The notes below the pieces were generated by a model. The model had not been told where the DNA came from. It searched no databases and saw nothing but the letters and a program-made list of their open reading frames with translations. The position numbers and the translations under genes are program-made. Shown here piece after piece: positions 8,129-17,531 of a stretch of 64,000 bases of DNA. Numbering within the stretch: position 1 is the stretch's first letter; each line of letters begins with the position of its first letter. The stretch covers positions 62,001 through 126,000 of the forward strand of contig DIBU01000023.1 in the NCBI GenBank assembly GCA_002416125.1. Direction: 5' to 3'. This DNA comes from Halieaceae bacterium UBA5044 (GTDB lineage Bacteria > Pseudomonadota > Gammaproteobacteria > Pseudomonadales > Halieaceae).

Positions 8129-10687
8129 CTAGCCCAGGGTGTCACGGAGGCGGTAGAGCAGCTCCAGTGCTTCCCGGGGGGTCAGGGCATCCGGGTCGGT
8201 GTTTTCCAGAAGGGAGACCGCAGGGTGTGGTTCAGTGCTGGCGAACAGCTCAGCCTGGGTGGGTGCCGGCAAGGGGTCTTCGCGCCCGGGGGCGCGCTCC
8301 AGCGCCTGCAGCTTCTCGCGGGCGGCGCGCAGCACCGTGTCCGGTATACCCGCCAGCTTCGCCACCTGCAGGCCAAAGCTGCGGTTTGCCGGCCCCTCCT
8401 GGATGTTGTGCAGAAACACCACATGGTCCTCGTGTTCCGTGGCGTCCAGGTGCACGTTGGCCATGGTCGGGCACTGTTCCGGCAGGACGGTGAGCTCGAA
8501 ATAGTGGGTGGCGAAAAGCGTGAAGGCCCGCACGGTGCGGGCCAGCTGGACGGCAGCCGCCCAGGCGAGGCTGAGACCGTCGAAGGTGCTTGTGCCGCGG
8601 CCCACTTCATCCATCAGTACCAGGCTGCGCTCGGTCGCGTTGTGCAGGATGTTGGCGGTCTCGGTCATCTCCACCATAAAAGTCGAACGCCCGCTGGCGA
8701 GGTCATCCGAGGAGCCGATGCGAGTGAAGATGCGGTCCATGGGTGACAGCCGTACGCGGTTCGCCGGCACGAAGCTGCCGACATGGGCGAGCAGGGCGAT
8801 CAAGGCGTTCTGGCGCATGTAGGTGGATTTACCGCCCATGTTGGGACCGGTGATCAGCAGCATGCGCCGCTGATCGTTGAGCAGTGTGTCGTTGGCGATA
8901 AACGGCTCCTCCAGCACCTGTTCCACCACCAGGTGGCGGCCGGCCTCCACCTCGAAAACCTGTTCCTGCGTGAACTCAGGCTGGCACAGGCGCAGCTGTT
9001 CGGCGCGTTCTGCCAGGGTGCCGAGCACGTCCAGCTCGGCGACGGCAGATGCCGTGTCCTGCAGCGGCGCCAGCTGTTCGTTGAGGGTTTCAACCAGGGC
9101 CTCGTAGAGCATTTTTTCCCGCGCCAGCGCGCGACTGCGAGCCGAGAGCGCCTTGTCCTCGAAGGCCTTGAGTTCCGGTGTGATAAAGCGCTCCGCATTC
9201 TTCAGCGTCTGGCGACGCTGGTAGGTGTCTGGCGCGCGGGCCGACTGTGCGCGGCTGATTTCGATAAAATAACCGTGGACGCGGTTGTAGCCCACTTTCA
9301 AGGTACTGATGCCGGTCGCCGCACGCTCCCGCGCTTCAATTTCCAGCAGATAGTCGCCTGCGTTGCTACTGATGCGGCGCAGCTCGTCGAGTTCGGCATC
9401 GTAGCCGGTGGCGATCACACCGCCCTCACGAATGACCACCGGTGGATTCTCGCACACAGCGCGTTCCAGCAGCTGGCAGAGCTGCGGGTATTCCGCCGCC
9501 TGCACGGAGAGTGCGTCGAGACGATCCGCGCGACAGGTGGCGAGCGCCTCGCGCAGCGTGGGCAGTGCGGCCAGCGAACTGCGCAGGCGGGTCAGGTCCC
9601 GCGGTCGCGCGGAACGCAGCGCAACGCGGCTGAGAATACGCTCCATATCGCCTATGGGTTTCAGCGCAGTGCGCAGCGCTTCGAAGCGGTAGTCATCGCA
9701 GAGCGCGCGCACCGCTCCCTGACGCAGACCGAGCACTGCCGTGTCGGTCAGCGGGCGATGCAGCCAGCGGCGCAGCAGGCGACTGCCCATGGCGGTGACG
9801 CAGTGGTCCATCACGGAAAACAGCGTGTGCGTGTCGCCGCCGGCGAGGTTGCGGTCAATCTCCAGGTTGCGTCGCGTGGCGGCATCCATAATCACGCTCT
9901 CGGCGCGATTTTCATGCGCGATGCTACGGATATGCGGCAGATTGCTGCGCTGGGTGTCCTTCACGTACTGCAGCAGGCAACCCGCGGCGCCGAGTGCCAG
10001 CCCCAGGCTCTCACAGCCGAAACCCTGCAGGTCGTGGGTCTGGAACTGAGTGTTCAGGGCACGACGCGCGCTGTCCTGGTCGAACTCCCAGACCGGTTGT
10101 GCTCGCGCGCCACGCCGTGCGCTGAGCAGGGGCAGGCCAAGCGTGTCCTGGAACAGCACCTCCGCCGGATTCAATCGCTGCAGTTCACTGGCGAGTGCCT
10201 CATCACCCTCGACTTCGAGGACGCGGAAACGGCCGCTGGCGAGGTCCAGCCAGGCCAGGCCGAAGCGGCCCCTGTGCTCCGCTACCGCGAGCAACAGGTT
10301 GTCACTGCGTTCCTCCAGCAGCGCCTCGTCACTCAGGGTACCGGGGGTCACAACCCGCACAACCTGGCGTTCCACCGGGCCCTTGCTGGTCGCCGGGTCG
10401 CCGATCTGCTCGCAGATGGCCACCGAAACGCCGCTCTTGACCAGGCGCGCGAGATAACCCTCCGCTGCATGGTAGGGCACGCCCGCCATGGGGATGGGCT
10501 CGCCGGCGGATTTGCCCCGCGCGGTCAGGGTAATGTCGAGGAGCTCCGCAGCACGCCTCGCGTCGTCGAAGAAGAGTTCGTAAAAATCGCCCATGCGATA
10601 GAACACCAGGTCACGCGGATGCTGCGCCTTGATTTTCAGGTACTGCTGCATCATCGGGGTGTGCACAGTTGCGGATTCGCTGGTCAT
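8129..10687 (-). CDS. mutS: DNA mismatch repair protein MutS
   Basis: Mismatch-recognition ATPase (852 aa), partner of MutL in post-replicative repair. The mismatch-reading Phe35-Tyr-Glu37 lies in RMGDFYELF; the connector, lever and clamp regions follow, and the ATPase has Walker A GPNMGGKST (about residue 620), Walker B LVLMDEVGRGTSTFDG and ATHYFEL. The C-terminus ends with the short helical segment TPREALELLYRLRDTLG seen in proteobacterial MutS. ATG at 10687. A YbjN-like gene lies upstream on the same strand after 75 bases. Confidence 0.98.
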   Translation of the reverse strand: MTSESATVHTPMMQQYLKIKAQHPRDLVFYRMGDFYELFFDDARRAAELLDITLTARGKSAGEPIPMAGVPYHAAEGYLARLVKSGVSVAICEQIGDPATSKGPVERQVVRVVTPGTLSDEALLEERSDNLLLAVAEHRGRFGLAWLDLASGRFRVLEVEGDEALASELQRLNPAEVLFQDTLGLPLLSARRGARAQPVWEFDQDSARRALNTQFQTHDLQGFGCESLGLALGAAGCLLQYVKDTQRSNLPHIRSIAHENRAESVIMDAATRRNLEIDRNLAGGDTHTLFSVMDHCVTAMGSRLLRRWLHRPLTDTAVLGLRQGAVRALCDDYRFEALRTALKPIGDMERILSRVALRSARPRDLTRLRSSLAALPTLREALATCRADRLDALSVQAAEYPQLCQLLERAVCENPPVVIREGGVIATGYDAELDELRRISSNAGDYLLEIEARERAATGISTLKVGYNRVHGYFIEISRAQSARAPDTYQRRQTLKNAERFITPELKAFEDKALSARSRALAREKMLYEALVETLNEQLAPLQDTASAVAELDVLGTLAERAEQLRLCQPEFTQEQVFEVEAGRHLVVEQVLEEPFIANDTLLNDQRRMLLITGPNMGGKSTYMRQNALIALLAHVGSFVPANRVRLSPMDRIFTRIGSSDDLASGRSTFMVEMTETANILHNATERSLVLMDEVGRGTSTFDGLSLAWAAAVQLARTVRAFTLFATHYFELTVLPEQCPTMANVHLDATEHEDHVVFLHNIQEGPANRSFGLQVAKLAGIPDTVLRAAREKLQALERAPGREDPLPAPTQAELFASTEPHPAVSLLENTDPDALTPREALELLYRLRDTLG

Positions 10688-10762
10688 GTATTGCGTGCTG
10701 CCTGTTCCTTGGATCGGTGGGTTAACGCAGGGGCGGGCATGCAGGCCACAGTGGCCGTCTCT

Positions 10763-11233
10763 TCAATGCACCACCGAGCGCGGCCGCTGACGCGTGGAGC
10801 CATCCTCGGATAAGAGGTAATCAAGCCGCAGGCATTCTTCCGCCAGCTGCAGCATGGCCTGCATGGTCATGGCAACGAAGTGATTGAACTGGCTTTCGGT
10901 AATGCCGGCATTGCCGGGGAAAATGGCGGCGGCTACCAGCTGTGGCGTCGCGTCGTCCACCACGTCGAGGAACAGCTTGAGCACCGGGTACTCCATGTTC
11001 AACCGCCCCAGATCGGCGGACAGGGCAAGCAGGGCCATGGGGCGGATTTCCAGCTCTGTGGTGAACAGCAGGCCAAAGCTCTCGGGAATCAGGCGGCTGT
11101 CCAGTACGCCCTCCTGCGACCTGATTTCGCTGATGTGCAGGTTATCGCAGTGCTCGCACAGGTAATTCTGTACGGCGCTGGCGTTCAGCCAGCGTTCCAG
11201 CAGTGCTCGATCAGGTGTGACGGGGGTGGACAT
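10763..11233 (-). CDS. YbjN-domain protein
   Basis: Cytosolic protein of 156 aa without signal peptide or membrane helix. Its layout, a short helix (LLERWLNASAV), a segment around LLFTTELEIRPMALLALSADLGRLNMEYP, a strand (LKLFLDVVDD) and a C-terminal amphipathic helix (FNHFVAMTMQAMLQLAEECLRLDYLL), resembles the YbjN family, which has a type III secretion chaperone-like fold and poorly known roles in stress or motility regulation. The family call is from memory of related Pseudomonas proteins. It sits between mutS and a divergently transcribed ligase/deacylase operon; no catalytic motif is visible. Confidence 0.6.
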   Translation of the reverse strand: MSTPVTPDRALLERWLNASAVQNYLCEHCDNLHISEIRSQEGVLDSRLIPESFGLLFTTELEIRPMALLALSADLGRLNMEYPVLKLFLDVVDDATPQLVAAAIFPGNAGITESQFNHFVAMTMQAMLQLAEECLRLDYLLSEDGSTRQRPRSVVH

Positions 11234-11317
11234 GGGACAACCAGTGGCAATTGGGTAGTCCCGATTTTACGTCATGCCCGGACTATCCTCCACCGGCTTC
11301 TGTGCTATAACGATGCC

Positions 11318-12787
11318 ATGGGCACCGATATCCACACCGTGCAGTTTTCCACTGCCGACTATCAGCGCTTCAGCCAGCGGCTCGAGGCGAACCTGCAGCG
11401 TCTGGAGGCACTGCTGGGGGTGCCCGGCTTCGGTGAGGGGCCGGCGTCATTGGGCGCTGAACTGGAGCTGTACGTTGTGGATGGTGCGGGCAGGCCCGCA
11501 CACCTCAACGAGGAGCTGCAGGCGGCGGCGGGCGACGAGCAGCTGACACTGGAACTCAACCGCTACAACCTCGAGTACAACCTGAGCCCGGTCGCAGTGG
11601 CGGACAGCCCCTTTCTCTCGCTGGAAGAGGAAATCTGCCGCAAGCTGGGAACGCTGCGCCAGCTGGCGGCACAGCGGGCTGCGCAGGTGGTGCCCATCGG
11701 CATCCTGCCCACGCTGCAGCGCGATGACTTCGGGCCCGCCTGCATGACGCCAAAACGGCGCTTTGCCGCGCTGGTGGAGCAACTGATTGCCCGCCGGGGA
11801 CGCCGCTTCACCATCAATATCAACGGGCAGCATCCGCTGCAGCTGGACATGGACGATATCACCCTGGAGGGCGCCAATACCTCGTTCCAGGTTCACTATC
11901 GCGTGGCGCCTGAGCGGTTTGCGGATGTCTTCAACGCGATCCAGGCCGTTACCCCGCTGGCGCTGGCGGTGGCGGGCAATTCCCCAACCCTGTTCGGCCA
12001 TAGCCTGTGGCAGGAAACGCGTATCCCGCTGTTCAAGCAGTCCATCGACACGCGTCTGCCCGACCGCTACGCCTGGAAAGAGCCTGCCCGGGTGAACTTT
12101 GGCCAGGGCTGGGTGCGCCGCGATGCGCTGGAGCTGTTTGCCGAGGCGGTGCGTCTCTACCAGCCCCTGTTGCCGGTTTGCGCCGAGGAGGCCGACGATC
12201 CTGCCAGTCAGGAACTGCGCGAGTTACAGCTGCATCAAAGCACGGTGTGGTTGTGGAATCGCGCGGTGTACGACGCTGCCGCCGGCGGTCATCTGCGTAT
12301 CGAGATGCGCACCCTGCCGGCGGGGCCCACCGCCGCCGACATGGTGGCCAATGCGGCCTTCCTGATCGGCATGGCGGAAGGGCTGCAGCCCGGGCTGCAA
12401 CGCTGGTTGCCAGCCCTGCCGTTTTCGATTGCTGAACACAATTTCTACCGCGCTGCCCAGGAGGGGCTGGCGGCCCGACTGGTCTGGCCGCGTCCGCAGC
12501 AGACAGTGTGCGAGGAGCAATCCGCAGCCAGCCTGGTCGCGGACATGTTGCCCGTGGCCCGTCGCGGCCTGGATGCCATCGGTATCGCCGGCACAGAGTC
12601 CGACCGCTATCTGGGGATCATCGAGCGGCGGCTGGCCACGGGGCAGACCGGGGCGCGCTGGCAGCTGGCGCATCTCGGGCAGCCGGAGTCCAGAACACGC
12701 CCGGATCTAACGCAGTTGAGCGTCATGCTCGAGGCTTACCGCTTGCGCAGCGAGACCAATGAGCCGGTAGCGGAGTGGCCGCAGTGA
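11318..12787 (+). CDS. Glutamate-cysteine ligase-like carboxylate-amine ligase (GCS2 family)
   Basis: 489-aa enzyme of the GCS2/YbdK superfamily, whose members form gamma-glutamyl or related amides using ATP. ATP/metal-binding features are SLGAELELYVVD (about residues 43-54), the LNRYNLEYNLSP segment with its conserved Glu, RRFTININGQHPLQLDMDD (about 165-183), and RIEMRTLPAGPTAADMVAN (about 328-346) near the end of the catalytic core. No obvious ribosome site precedes ATG 11318. The stop overlaps a GTG start of an aspartoacylase-type hydrolase by four bases. Because of this partner, the substrate may not be cysteine; classical GshA is possible but not favoured. Confidence 0.72.
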   Translation: MGTDIHTVQFSTADYQRFSQRLEANLQRLEALLGVPGFGEGPASLGAELELYVVDGAGRPAHLNEELQAAAGDEQLTLELNRYNLEYNLSPVAVADSPFLSLEEEICRKLGTLRQLAAQRAAQVVPIGILPTLQRDDFGPACMTPKRRFAALVEQLIARRGRRFTININGQHPLQLDMDDITLEGANTSFQVHYRVAPERFADVFNAIQAVTPLALAVAGNSPTLFGHSLWQETRIPLFKQSIDTRLPDRYAWKEPARVNFGQGWVRRDALELFAEAVRLYQPLLPVCAEEADDPASQELRELQLHQSTVWLWNRAVYDAAAGGHLRIEMRTLPAGPTAADMVANAAFLIGMAEGLQPGLQRWLPALPFSIAEHNFYRAAQEGLAARLVWPRPQQTVCEEQSAASLVADMLPVARRGLDAIGIAGTESDRYLGIIERRLATGQTGARWQLAHLGQPESRTRPDLTQLSVMLEAYRLRSETNEPVAEWPQ

Positions 12788-13812
12788 GGCGGGTGCGCTT
12801 CCTGCGGAATCCGCTGGCGACGGAAATCGGCGACACCGTAGAGGAGTTTCTGCAGATCCTCGGTGGCCCCGCGAGTGTCTTTCTGGACGGGCGGGATACC
12901 CGTCGCACGCGGGCGCTGGTCACGCTCCTGCATGGTAACGAGCCGTCCGGCCTGATGGCCCTGTTCCGCTGGATCAAGTCGGGTCGCCAGCCTGCCGTCA
13001 ACTGCGTGTGCATCATCGGTTCCGTCGAGGCGGCACTGCGGCCGCCGTTGTTCAGCCATCGCATGCTGCCCGGCGTGCGCGACCTGAACCGCTGCTTCAA
13101 GCCGCCCTTTGAGGGTGCCGAGGGCCTCCTCGCAGAGGAAATCCTGCAGATCCTGCGCGTGCACCACCCGGAGGCGGTTATCGACCTGCACAACACCTCC
13201 GGCAGTGGGCCGGCCTTCGGGGTCTGCACGCACCTCGACCGTGAACACGACGCGCTGGTCGCGCTGTTTACGGAACGCATGATCGTGACCCGCCTCAACC
13301 TTGGCGCGTTGATGGAAATCAGTGAACACAGTTACCCCACGGTCACGGTTGAAGTGGGTGGTCGGCTTGACGAGCGCGCCCACGAATTGGCCTGGGAGGG
13401 CCTGTGTCGCTACTTTGACAGTGATCGCGTGCTGGCGGGGGATGAGCCGGTCTGGGCGCTGGAGATCCTGCAGGATCCCGTGCGGCTGCATCTGAATCCC
13501 GGCGTGACCCTGGCCTACGGCGAGGCGCCTGACAGCGCGGCTGACGTCACCCTGCGGCAGGACATGGAGCATTTCAATTTCGCTACCGTCGATCCCGATG
13601 AGCCGCTGGGCTGGATACGCGGAGACCTGCGGAGCCGGTTCTGGGCCCAGGACGCGGGGGGGCGCTGTGTGCTTTCCAGCTTGCTGCGCTGCGTCGGAGG
13701 GCGCCTTTACCCGGCGGCGAAAATGACACTGTTCATGATCACCACCAACGTCGCCATCGCCCGCAGTGATTGCCTGTTCTACGCGGTCCCGCAGGCCAGC
13801 GTGTCATCCTGA
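12784..13812 (+). CDS. Succinylglutamate desuccinylase/aspartoacylase family zinc hydrolase
   Basis: 342-aa M14-like metallohydrolase that cleaves N-acyl amino acids in characterised relatives (AstE, aspartoacylase). Zinc ligands are visible: His50 and Glu53 in LLHGNEPSG and His136 in VIDLHNTSG; a later Glu in TVTVEVGG (about 190) fits the catalytic base, and an Asn-Arg pair (DLNRCF, about 100-105) fits substrate carboxylate binding. GTG 12784 overlaps the stop of the upstream GCS2-like ligase; GTG 12775 is an alternative. The overlap suggests the pair act on the same amide, either sequentially or in opposite directions. Confidence 0.78.
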   Translation: MRRVRFLRNPLATEIGDTVEEFLQILGGPASVFLDGRDTRRTRALVTLLHGNEPSGLMALFRWIKSGRQPAVNCVCIIGSVEAALRPPLFSHRMLPGVRDLNRCFKPPFEGAEGLLAEEILQILRVHHPEAVIDLHNTSGSGPAFGVCTHLDREHDALVALFTERMIVTRLNLGALMEISEHSYPTVTVEVGGRLDERAHELAWEGLCRYFDSDRVLAGDEPVWALEILQDPVRLHLNPGVTLAYGEAPDSAADVTLRQDMEHFNFATVDPDEPLGWIRGDLRSRFWAQDAGGRCVLSSLLRCVGGRLYPAAKMTLFMITTNVAIARSDCLFYAVPQASVSS

Positions 13813-13901
13813 TTCCCGCCGACCTGTCGCCCAGGCAGGCACATCCCTGATCGCCGGGCAGATTTGGTGGTTCAGGGGGCTTGCAATTCACAGCCAATGC
13901 A

Positions 13902-13917
13902 CTGAGTATATATACAG
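13902..13917. promoter_or_regulatory. LexA (SOS) box of recA
   Basis: CTGAGTATATATACAG matches the gammaproteobacterial SOS box CTGT-N8-ACAG except for the fourth base, and lies 70 bases before the recA ATG. Candidate -35 hexamers TTGCAA (13881-13886) or TTCACA (13887-13892) lie upstream, so LexA would cover the -10 region. A single recA SOS box is expected for this family. Confidence 0.85.
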
Positions 13918-13987
13918 TACTCGGGTCCGGGAATCTGGCACCCGCAACCTTCGCCGCACAGGCCATCAATGACAGGAGCCGTCGATT

Positions 13988-15037
13988 ATGGACGCCAACA
14001 AGCAGAAAGCACTGGATGCAGCCCTCAGCCAGATCGAACGCCAGTTCGGCAAGGGTACGGTGATGCGCATGGGCGACAACGAGCGTGTGGCCATGCCCGC
14101 GATCTCGACCGGTTCACTCGGTCTGGATATTGCGCTCGGCATCGGCGGCCTGCCCAAGGGGCGCATCTGCGAGATCTACGGCCCCGAGTCCTCGGGCAAG
14201 ACGACACTGACACTGCAGGTGATCGCCGAGTCGCAGAAAGCAGGGGGCACAGCGGCGTTTATCGACGCCGAGCACGCCCTTGACCCCAGCTATGCCGAAA
14301 AACTCGGCGTCTGCGTGGATGACCTGATCCTGTCTCAACCGGATACCGGAGAGCAGGCACTGGAAGTCGCGGAGATGCTGGTGCGGTCCGGCGCGGTGGA
14401 CGTGCTGGTCATCGACTCGGTTGCCGCCTTGACGCCGAAGGCGGAAATCGAAGGCGAAATGGGGGATTCCCACGTCGGTCTTCAGGCGCGCTTGCTGAGT
14501 CAGGCCATGCGCAAGCTCACCGGGGCCATCAAGCACAGCAATTGCCTGGTGATCTTCATCAACCAGATTCGCATGAAGATCGGCGTGATGTTCGGCAACC
14601 CGGAAACGACCACCGGTGGCAACGCACTGAAGTTCTACTCATCGGTACGCCTGGACATCCGCCGCATCGGTGCGGTGAAGGAGGGCGACGAGGTGGTCGG
14701 CAACGAAACCCGCGTCAAGGTGGTGAAGAACAAGGTGTCTCCACCCTTCAAGCAGGCTGAATTCCAGATTATGTACGGCAAGGGCATCTACCACATGGGT
14801 GAGGTGATCGACTGGGGTGTGAAGCTCAATCTGATCGACAAATCCGGTGCCTGGTACGCCTACAAGGGAGACAAGATCGGTCAGGGCAAGGCCAATGCGG
14901 CACGCTTCCTCGAAGAGAACCTGCCCATCGCCGAGGAGATAGAAGCCGAAATCCGTCGTCAGACCATGGTCGCTGCAGCGCCTCCGGCAAAAAAGGTTGC
15001 GCCGGCTGCTGAAGCCGATCTGCCGGACGAGGAGTAA
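13988..15037 (+). CDS. recA: Recombinase A
   Basis: ATP-dependent strand-exchange protein and LexA coprotease (349 aa). Walker A is GPESSGKTTLTLQ (about residues 66-78), Walker B VLVIDSVAALTPK, loop L1 follows at EMGDSHVGLQARLLSQAMRK, and NQIRMKIGVMFGNPETTTGGNAL forms the L2 DNA-binding loop. The acidic C-terminus ends DLPDEE. AGGAG at 13974-13978 precedes ATG 13988, and the LexA box lies 70 bases upstream. A hairpin follows between recA and recX. Confidence 0.99.
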   Translation: MDANKQKALDAALSQIERQFGKGTVMRMGDNERVAMPAISTGSLGLDIALGIGGLPKGRICEIYGPESSGKTTLTLQVIAESQKAGGTAAFIDAEHALDPSYAEKLGVCVDDLILSQPDTGEQALEVAEMLVRSGAVDVLVIDSVAALTPKAEIEGEMGDSHVGLQARLLSQAMRKLTGAIKHSNCLVIFINQIRMKIGVMFGNPETTTGGNALKFYSSVRLDIRRIGAVKEGDEVVGNETRVKVVKNKVSPPFKQAEFQIMYGKGIYHMGEVIDWGVKLNLIDKSGAWYAYKGDKIGQGKANAARFLEENLPIAEEIEAEIRRQTMVAAAPPAKKVAPAAEADLPDEE

Positions 15038-15075
15038 GGCGAAGCCCGGGTGCTGTGCGCCCGGGGTCGATTTCC

Positions 15076-15125
15076 AGGTGCCGGGCTCCACTCACCCCCA
15101 CTCTCGCGTGCCCGGCACCTCTTTT
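15076..15125 (+). terminator. Hairpin between recA and recX
   Basis: AGGTGCCGGGC (15076-15086) pairs exactly with GCCCGGCACCT (15110-15120) around a 23-base loop, followed by CTTTT. This is a strong GC-rich stem with a short T-run, 38 bases after the recA stop. In related bacteria a recA terminator with partial read-through keeps RecX low; that role here is inferred. Confidence 0.75.
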
Positions 15126-15168
15126 ATCACCCATCGCAATGCCGATGGCTCGCGTTATCATGGCGTCC

Positions 15169-15726
15169 ATGTCTGATCAATCCATCCATCCTGATACGCA
15201 GGGTCCGGCGGGCCGCGGGCCGGCCGCAGCCTCTGCGGCGGATATACGCAGTGCTGCCATGGACCTGTTGGCGCGGCGTGAGCACGCTCGCAGCGAGTTA
15301 CAAACCAAGCTTCAGCGTCGTTTCGACGACGCAGCGCTGGTGAGCCGCGTGCTGGACGATCTTGCCGCGGAGAACCTGCAGAGCGATGCACGCTATGCCG
15401 AAAGTCTACTGCGCCAGCGACTGGACCGAGGCTACGGGCCGGTGCGTATCCGCCAGGAAATGCGCGAACGCGGTGTGGCGCAGGAGCGTATGCTCGCAGC
15501 CCTGGAGGCGGTTGATCCCGATTGGTACGAGGCGGCCACCCTGGCCTTCCAGCGCAAGTTCGGGCCGGCGTGTGCATTGCAGCCCGAGGACCCTGGTGAG
15601 TCGCCGTCCTGTCACAGCCGTCGTGAAGCACAGCAGCTGCGCCTGAAAGAAAAGGCGCGGCGCATGCGTTTCATGCAGTACCGCGGTTTCCTGCCGGAGC
15701 ATTTCCGGCACCTGCTCGAGGACTGA
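15169..15726 (+). CDS. recX: Regulatory protein RecX
   Basis: 185-aa RecA modulator made of three-helix repeats. The body contains RSAAMDLLARREHARSEL, VSRVLDDLAAENLQSDARYAES and RRMRFMQYRGFLPEHFRHLLED, which are RecX landmarks. Start ATG 15169 gives a Ser/Pro-rich 25-residue tail before the first helix; upstream in-frame starts would run into the hairpin region and are not supported. An additional Pro/Ser insert lies near residues 145-155. It lies downstream of recA, separated by a hairpin that probably limits its expression. Confidence 0.9.
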   Translation: MSDQSIHPDTQGPAGRGPAAASAADIRSAAMDLLARREHARSELQTKLQRRFDDAALVSRVLDDLAAENLQSDARYAESLLRQRLDRGYGPVRIRQEMRERGVAQERMLAALEAVDPDWYEAATLAFQRKFGPACALQPEDPGESPSCHSRREAQQLRLKEKARRMRFMQYRGFLPEHFRHLLED

Positions 15727-15734
15727 CCGCCACG

Positions 15735-17531
15735 ATGCGCCCCCGCACTGACGCCGAGCCCGGGCAGGTACTCGACTGGTCGGTTTTGCCACGCCTCTGG
15801 CCCTACCTGCGCGATCATCGTCGGCGTATCGCCCTGGCGATGGCCTGTCTGCTGCTGGCCAAGGGTGCGATACTCGTGATCCCCTTCATCATGAAGCATC
15901 TGGTGGATGGCTTGAACCTGGAGTCGGGTGCGCGGCTCGCCGGATCGTTGGCGCTGGGGTTGATTGCCGCCTACGGTATCGCGCGCCTCTCCAGCGTATT
16001 GTTTGCCGAATTACGCGACACCCTGTTTGGTCGCGTCACTGAGCGCGCCATGCGTTCCCTTGGACTGTCGGTATTTCGTCACGTCCATCAGCTGGACCTC
16101 GGTTTCCATCTGGAGCGGCGCACCGGTGGCCTGGCCCGCGACATTGAACGGGGCACCAGCGGAGTGAGCTTTCTGCTGCGTTTCATGGTGTTCAACATTG
16201 TGCCCACACTGTTTGAAATTGCGGTAGTGGTCTCGGTATTCCTGTTCAGTTACGGGCTGAGTTATGCGCTGGTGACCCTGGTTTCAGTCGTTGCCTATGG
16301 CTGGTTTTCCTTTGGTGCGACGGAGTGGCGCACACGCTTTGTGCGGGAAATGAACGAGGCCGATTCGGCCTCCAATACGCGCGCTGTGGACAGCCTGCTC
16401 AATTTTGAAACCGTGAAGTATTTTGGCAATGAAGCCTACGAGGCGCAGCGCTACGACGAAGATCTGGCGCGCTGGGAGCAAGCGCGGCGGCGCAACCGCC
16501 TGTCACTGTTCGGGCTAAACGGCGGCCAGGCACTGATCATTGCGTTGGCGCAAACGGGCATCATCGGCCTCGCGGTATTGCAGGTGCGGACGGGGCAGCT
16601 CACGCTGGGTGACTTCGTACTGATCAGCCAGTACATGATCCAGCTGTTTCTGCCACTCGGTTTTCTCGGGTTTGTCTACCGAGAAATGAAAGGAGCAATG
16701 GCCAATATCGAGCGTCTGTTTGCCTTGCTGGATGTGCGCCCGGAGCTCGCTGATCGGCCCGGAGCGCCGGCCCTGGACGTTGCTGGTGGCGCTATCCGTT
16801 TTGAGCAGGTGAGCTTTCGTTACCAGGCTGGGCGCAGCATTCTCGACCGGGTCAGTTTCGAGGTGCCGCCGGGCAAGAAAGTGGCGGTGGTGGGAGCCAG
16901 TGGCGCCGGCAAGTCTACACTGGTCAAGCTGCTGTTTCGCTTTTACGACCCCAGTGCGGGGCGGATACTCATTGACGGGCAGGACATCGCAGAGGTCACC
17001 CGCGAATCGCTGCGCAGGGCGATTGGCATCGTGCCCCAGGACACCGTGCTGTTCAACGACACCCTGCTGGAGAACCTGCGATACGGCAAGCCTGGTGCCT
17101 CGGACGCCGAGGTGGCCGAGGCCGCCAGCATGGCCCACCTGGACGAGTTCCTTGTCCAGCTGCCCGATGGTTGGCAGACCCGGGTGGGCGAGCGCGGACT
17201 CAAGCTTTCCGGGGGGGAGAAGCAGCGCGTCTCCATTGCCCGCACCATCCTCAAGCGTCCGCCCATTCTGGTGTTTGACGAGGCCACATCCAGCCTGGAC
17301 AGCCGCTCGGAGCAGGCGATTCTGAAGGCGCTGCGGGAGATTGCTCTCAACCATACCAGTCTGGTGATTGCTCACCGCCTGTCCACCGTTGTCGACGCTG
17401 ACCGTATTCTGGTGCTGGATCAGGGCCGGATCGTCGAACAGGGCGGGCATCGCGAATTACTCGCATTGGGTGGTCGCTATGCGGCGCTGTGGGCTGCGCA
17501 GCAGGAGCAGTCGCTGCCCGATCCTCAGTAG
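15735..17531 (+). CDS. ABC exporter of the Atm1/heavy-metal-tolerance type
   Basis: Fused permease-ATPase half-transporter (598 aa) acting as a homodimer in the inner membrane. Six membrane helices (about residues 35-315) precede the nucleotide-binding domain: Walker A VGASGAGKST (about 387-396), Q-loop VPQDTVLFNDTLLENLRYG, signature LSGGEKQRVSIAR and Walker B ILVFDEATSSLD, H-loop IAHRLST. The segment ISQYMIQLFLPLGFLGFVYREMK matches the Atm1/ABCB7 glutathione-binding region, so export of glutathione-linked sulfur or metal compounds is likely. It starts eight bases after recX and its 3' end overlaps the convergent AbgT gene by seven bases. Confidence 0.88.
   Translation: MRPRTDAEPGQVLDWSVLPRLWPYLRDHRRRIALAMACLLLAKGAILVIPFIMKHLVDGLNLESGARLAGSLALGLIAAYGIARLSSVLFAELRDTLFGRVTERAMRSLGLSVFRHVHQLDLGFHLERRTGGLARDIERGTSGVSFLLRFMVFNIVPTLFEIAVVVSVFLFSYGLSYALVTLVSVVAYGWFSFGATEWRTRFVREMNEADSASNTRAVDSLLNFETVKYFGNEAYEAQRYDEDLARWEQARRRNRLSLFGLNGGQALIIALAQTGIIGLAVLQVRTGQLTLGDFVLISQYMIQLFLPLGFLGFVYREMKGAMANIERLFALLDVRPELADRPGAPALDVAGGAIRFEQVSFRYQAGRSILDRVSFEVPPGKKVAVVGASGAGKSTLVKLLFRFYDPSAGRILIDGQDIAEVTRESLRRAIGIVPQDTVLFNDTLLENLRYGKPGASDAEVAEAASMAHLDEFLVQLPDGWQTRVGERGLKLSGGEKQRVSIARTILKRPPILVFDEATSSLDSRSEQAILKALREIALNHTSLVIAHRLSTVVDADRILVLDQGRIVEQGGHRELLALGGRYAALWAAQQEQSLPDPQ

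Noticed and set aside
8783..10813. A 676-codon open frame on the plus strand opposite mutS
   Set aside because: It is an antisense shadow created by the high GC content and codon bias of mutS; it has no domain motifs or ribosome site.
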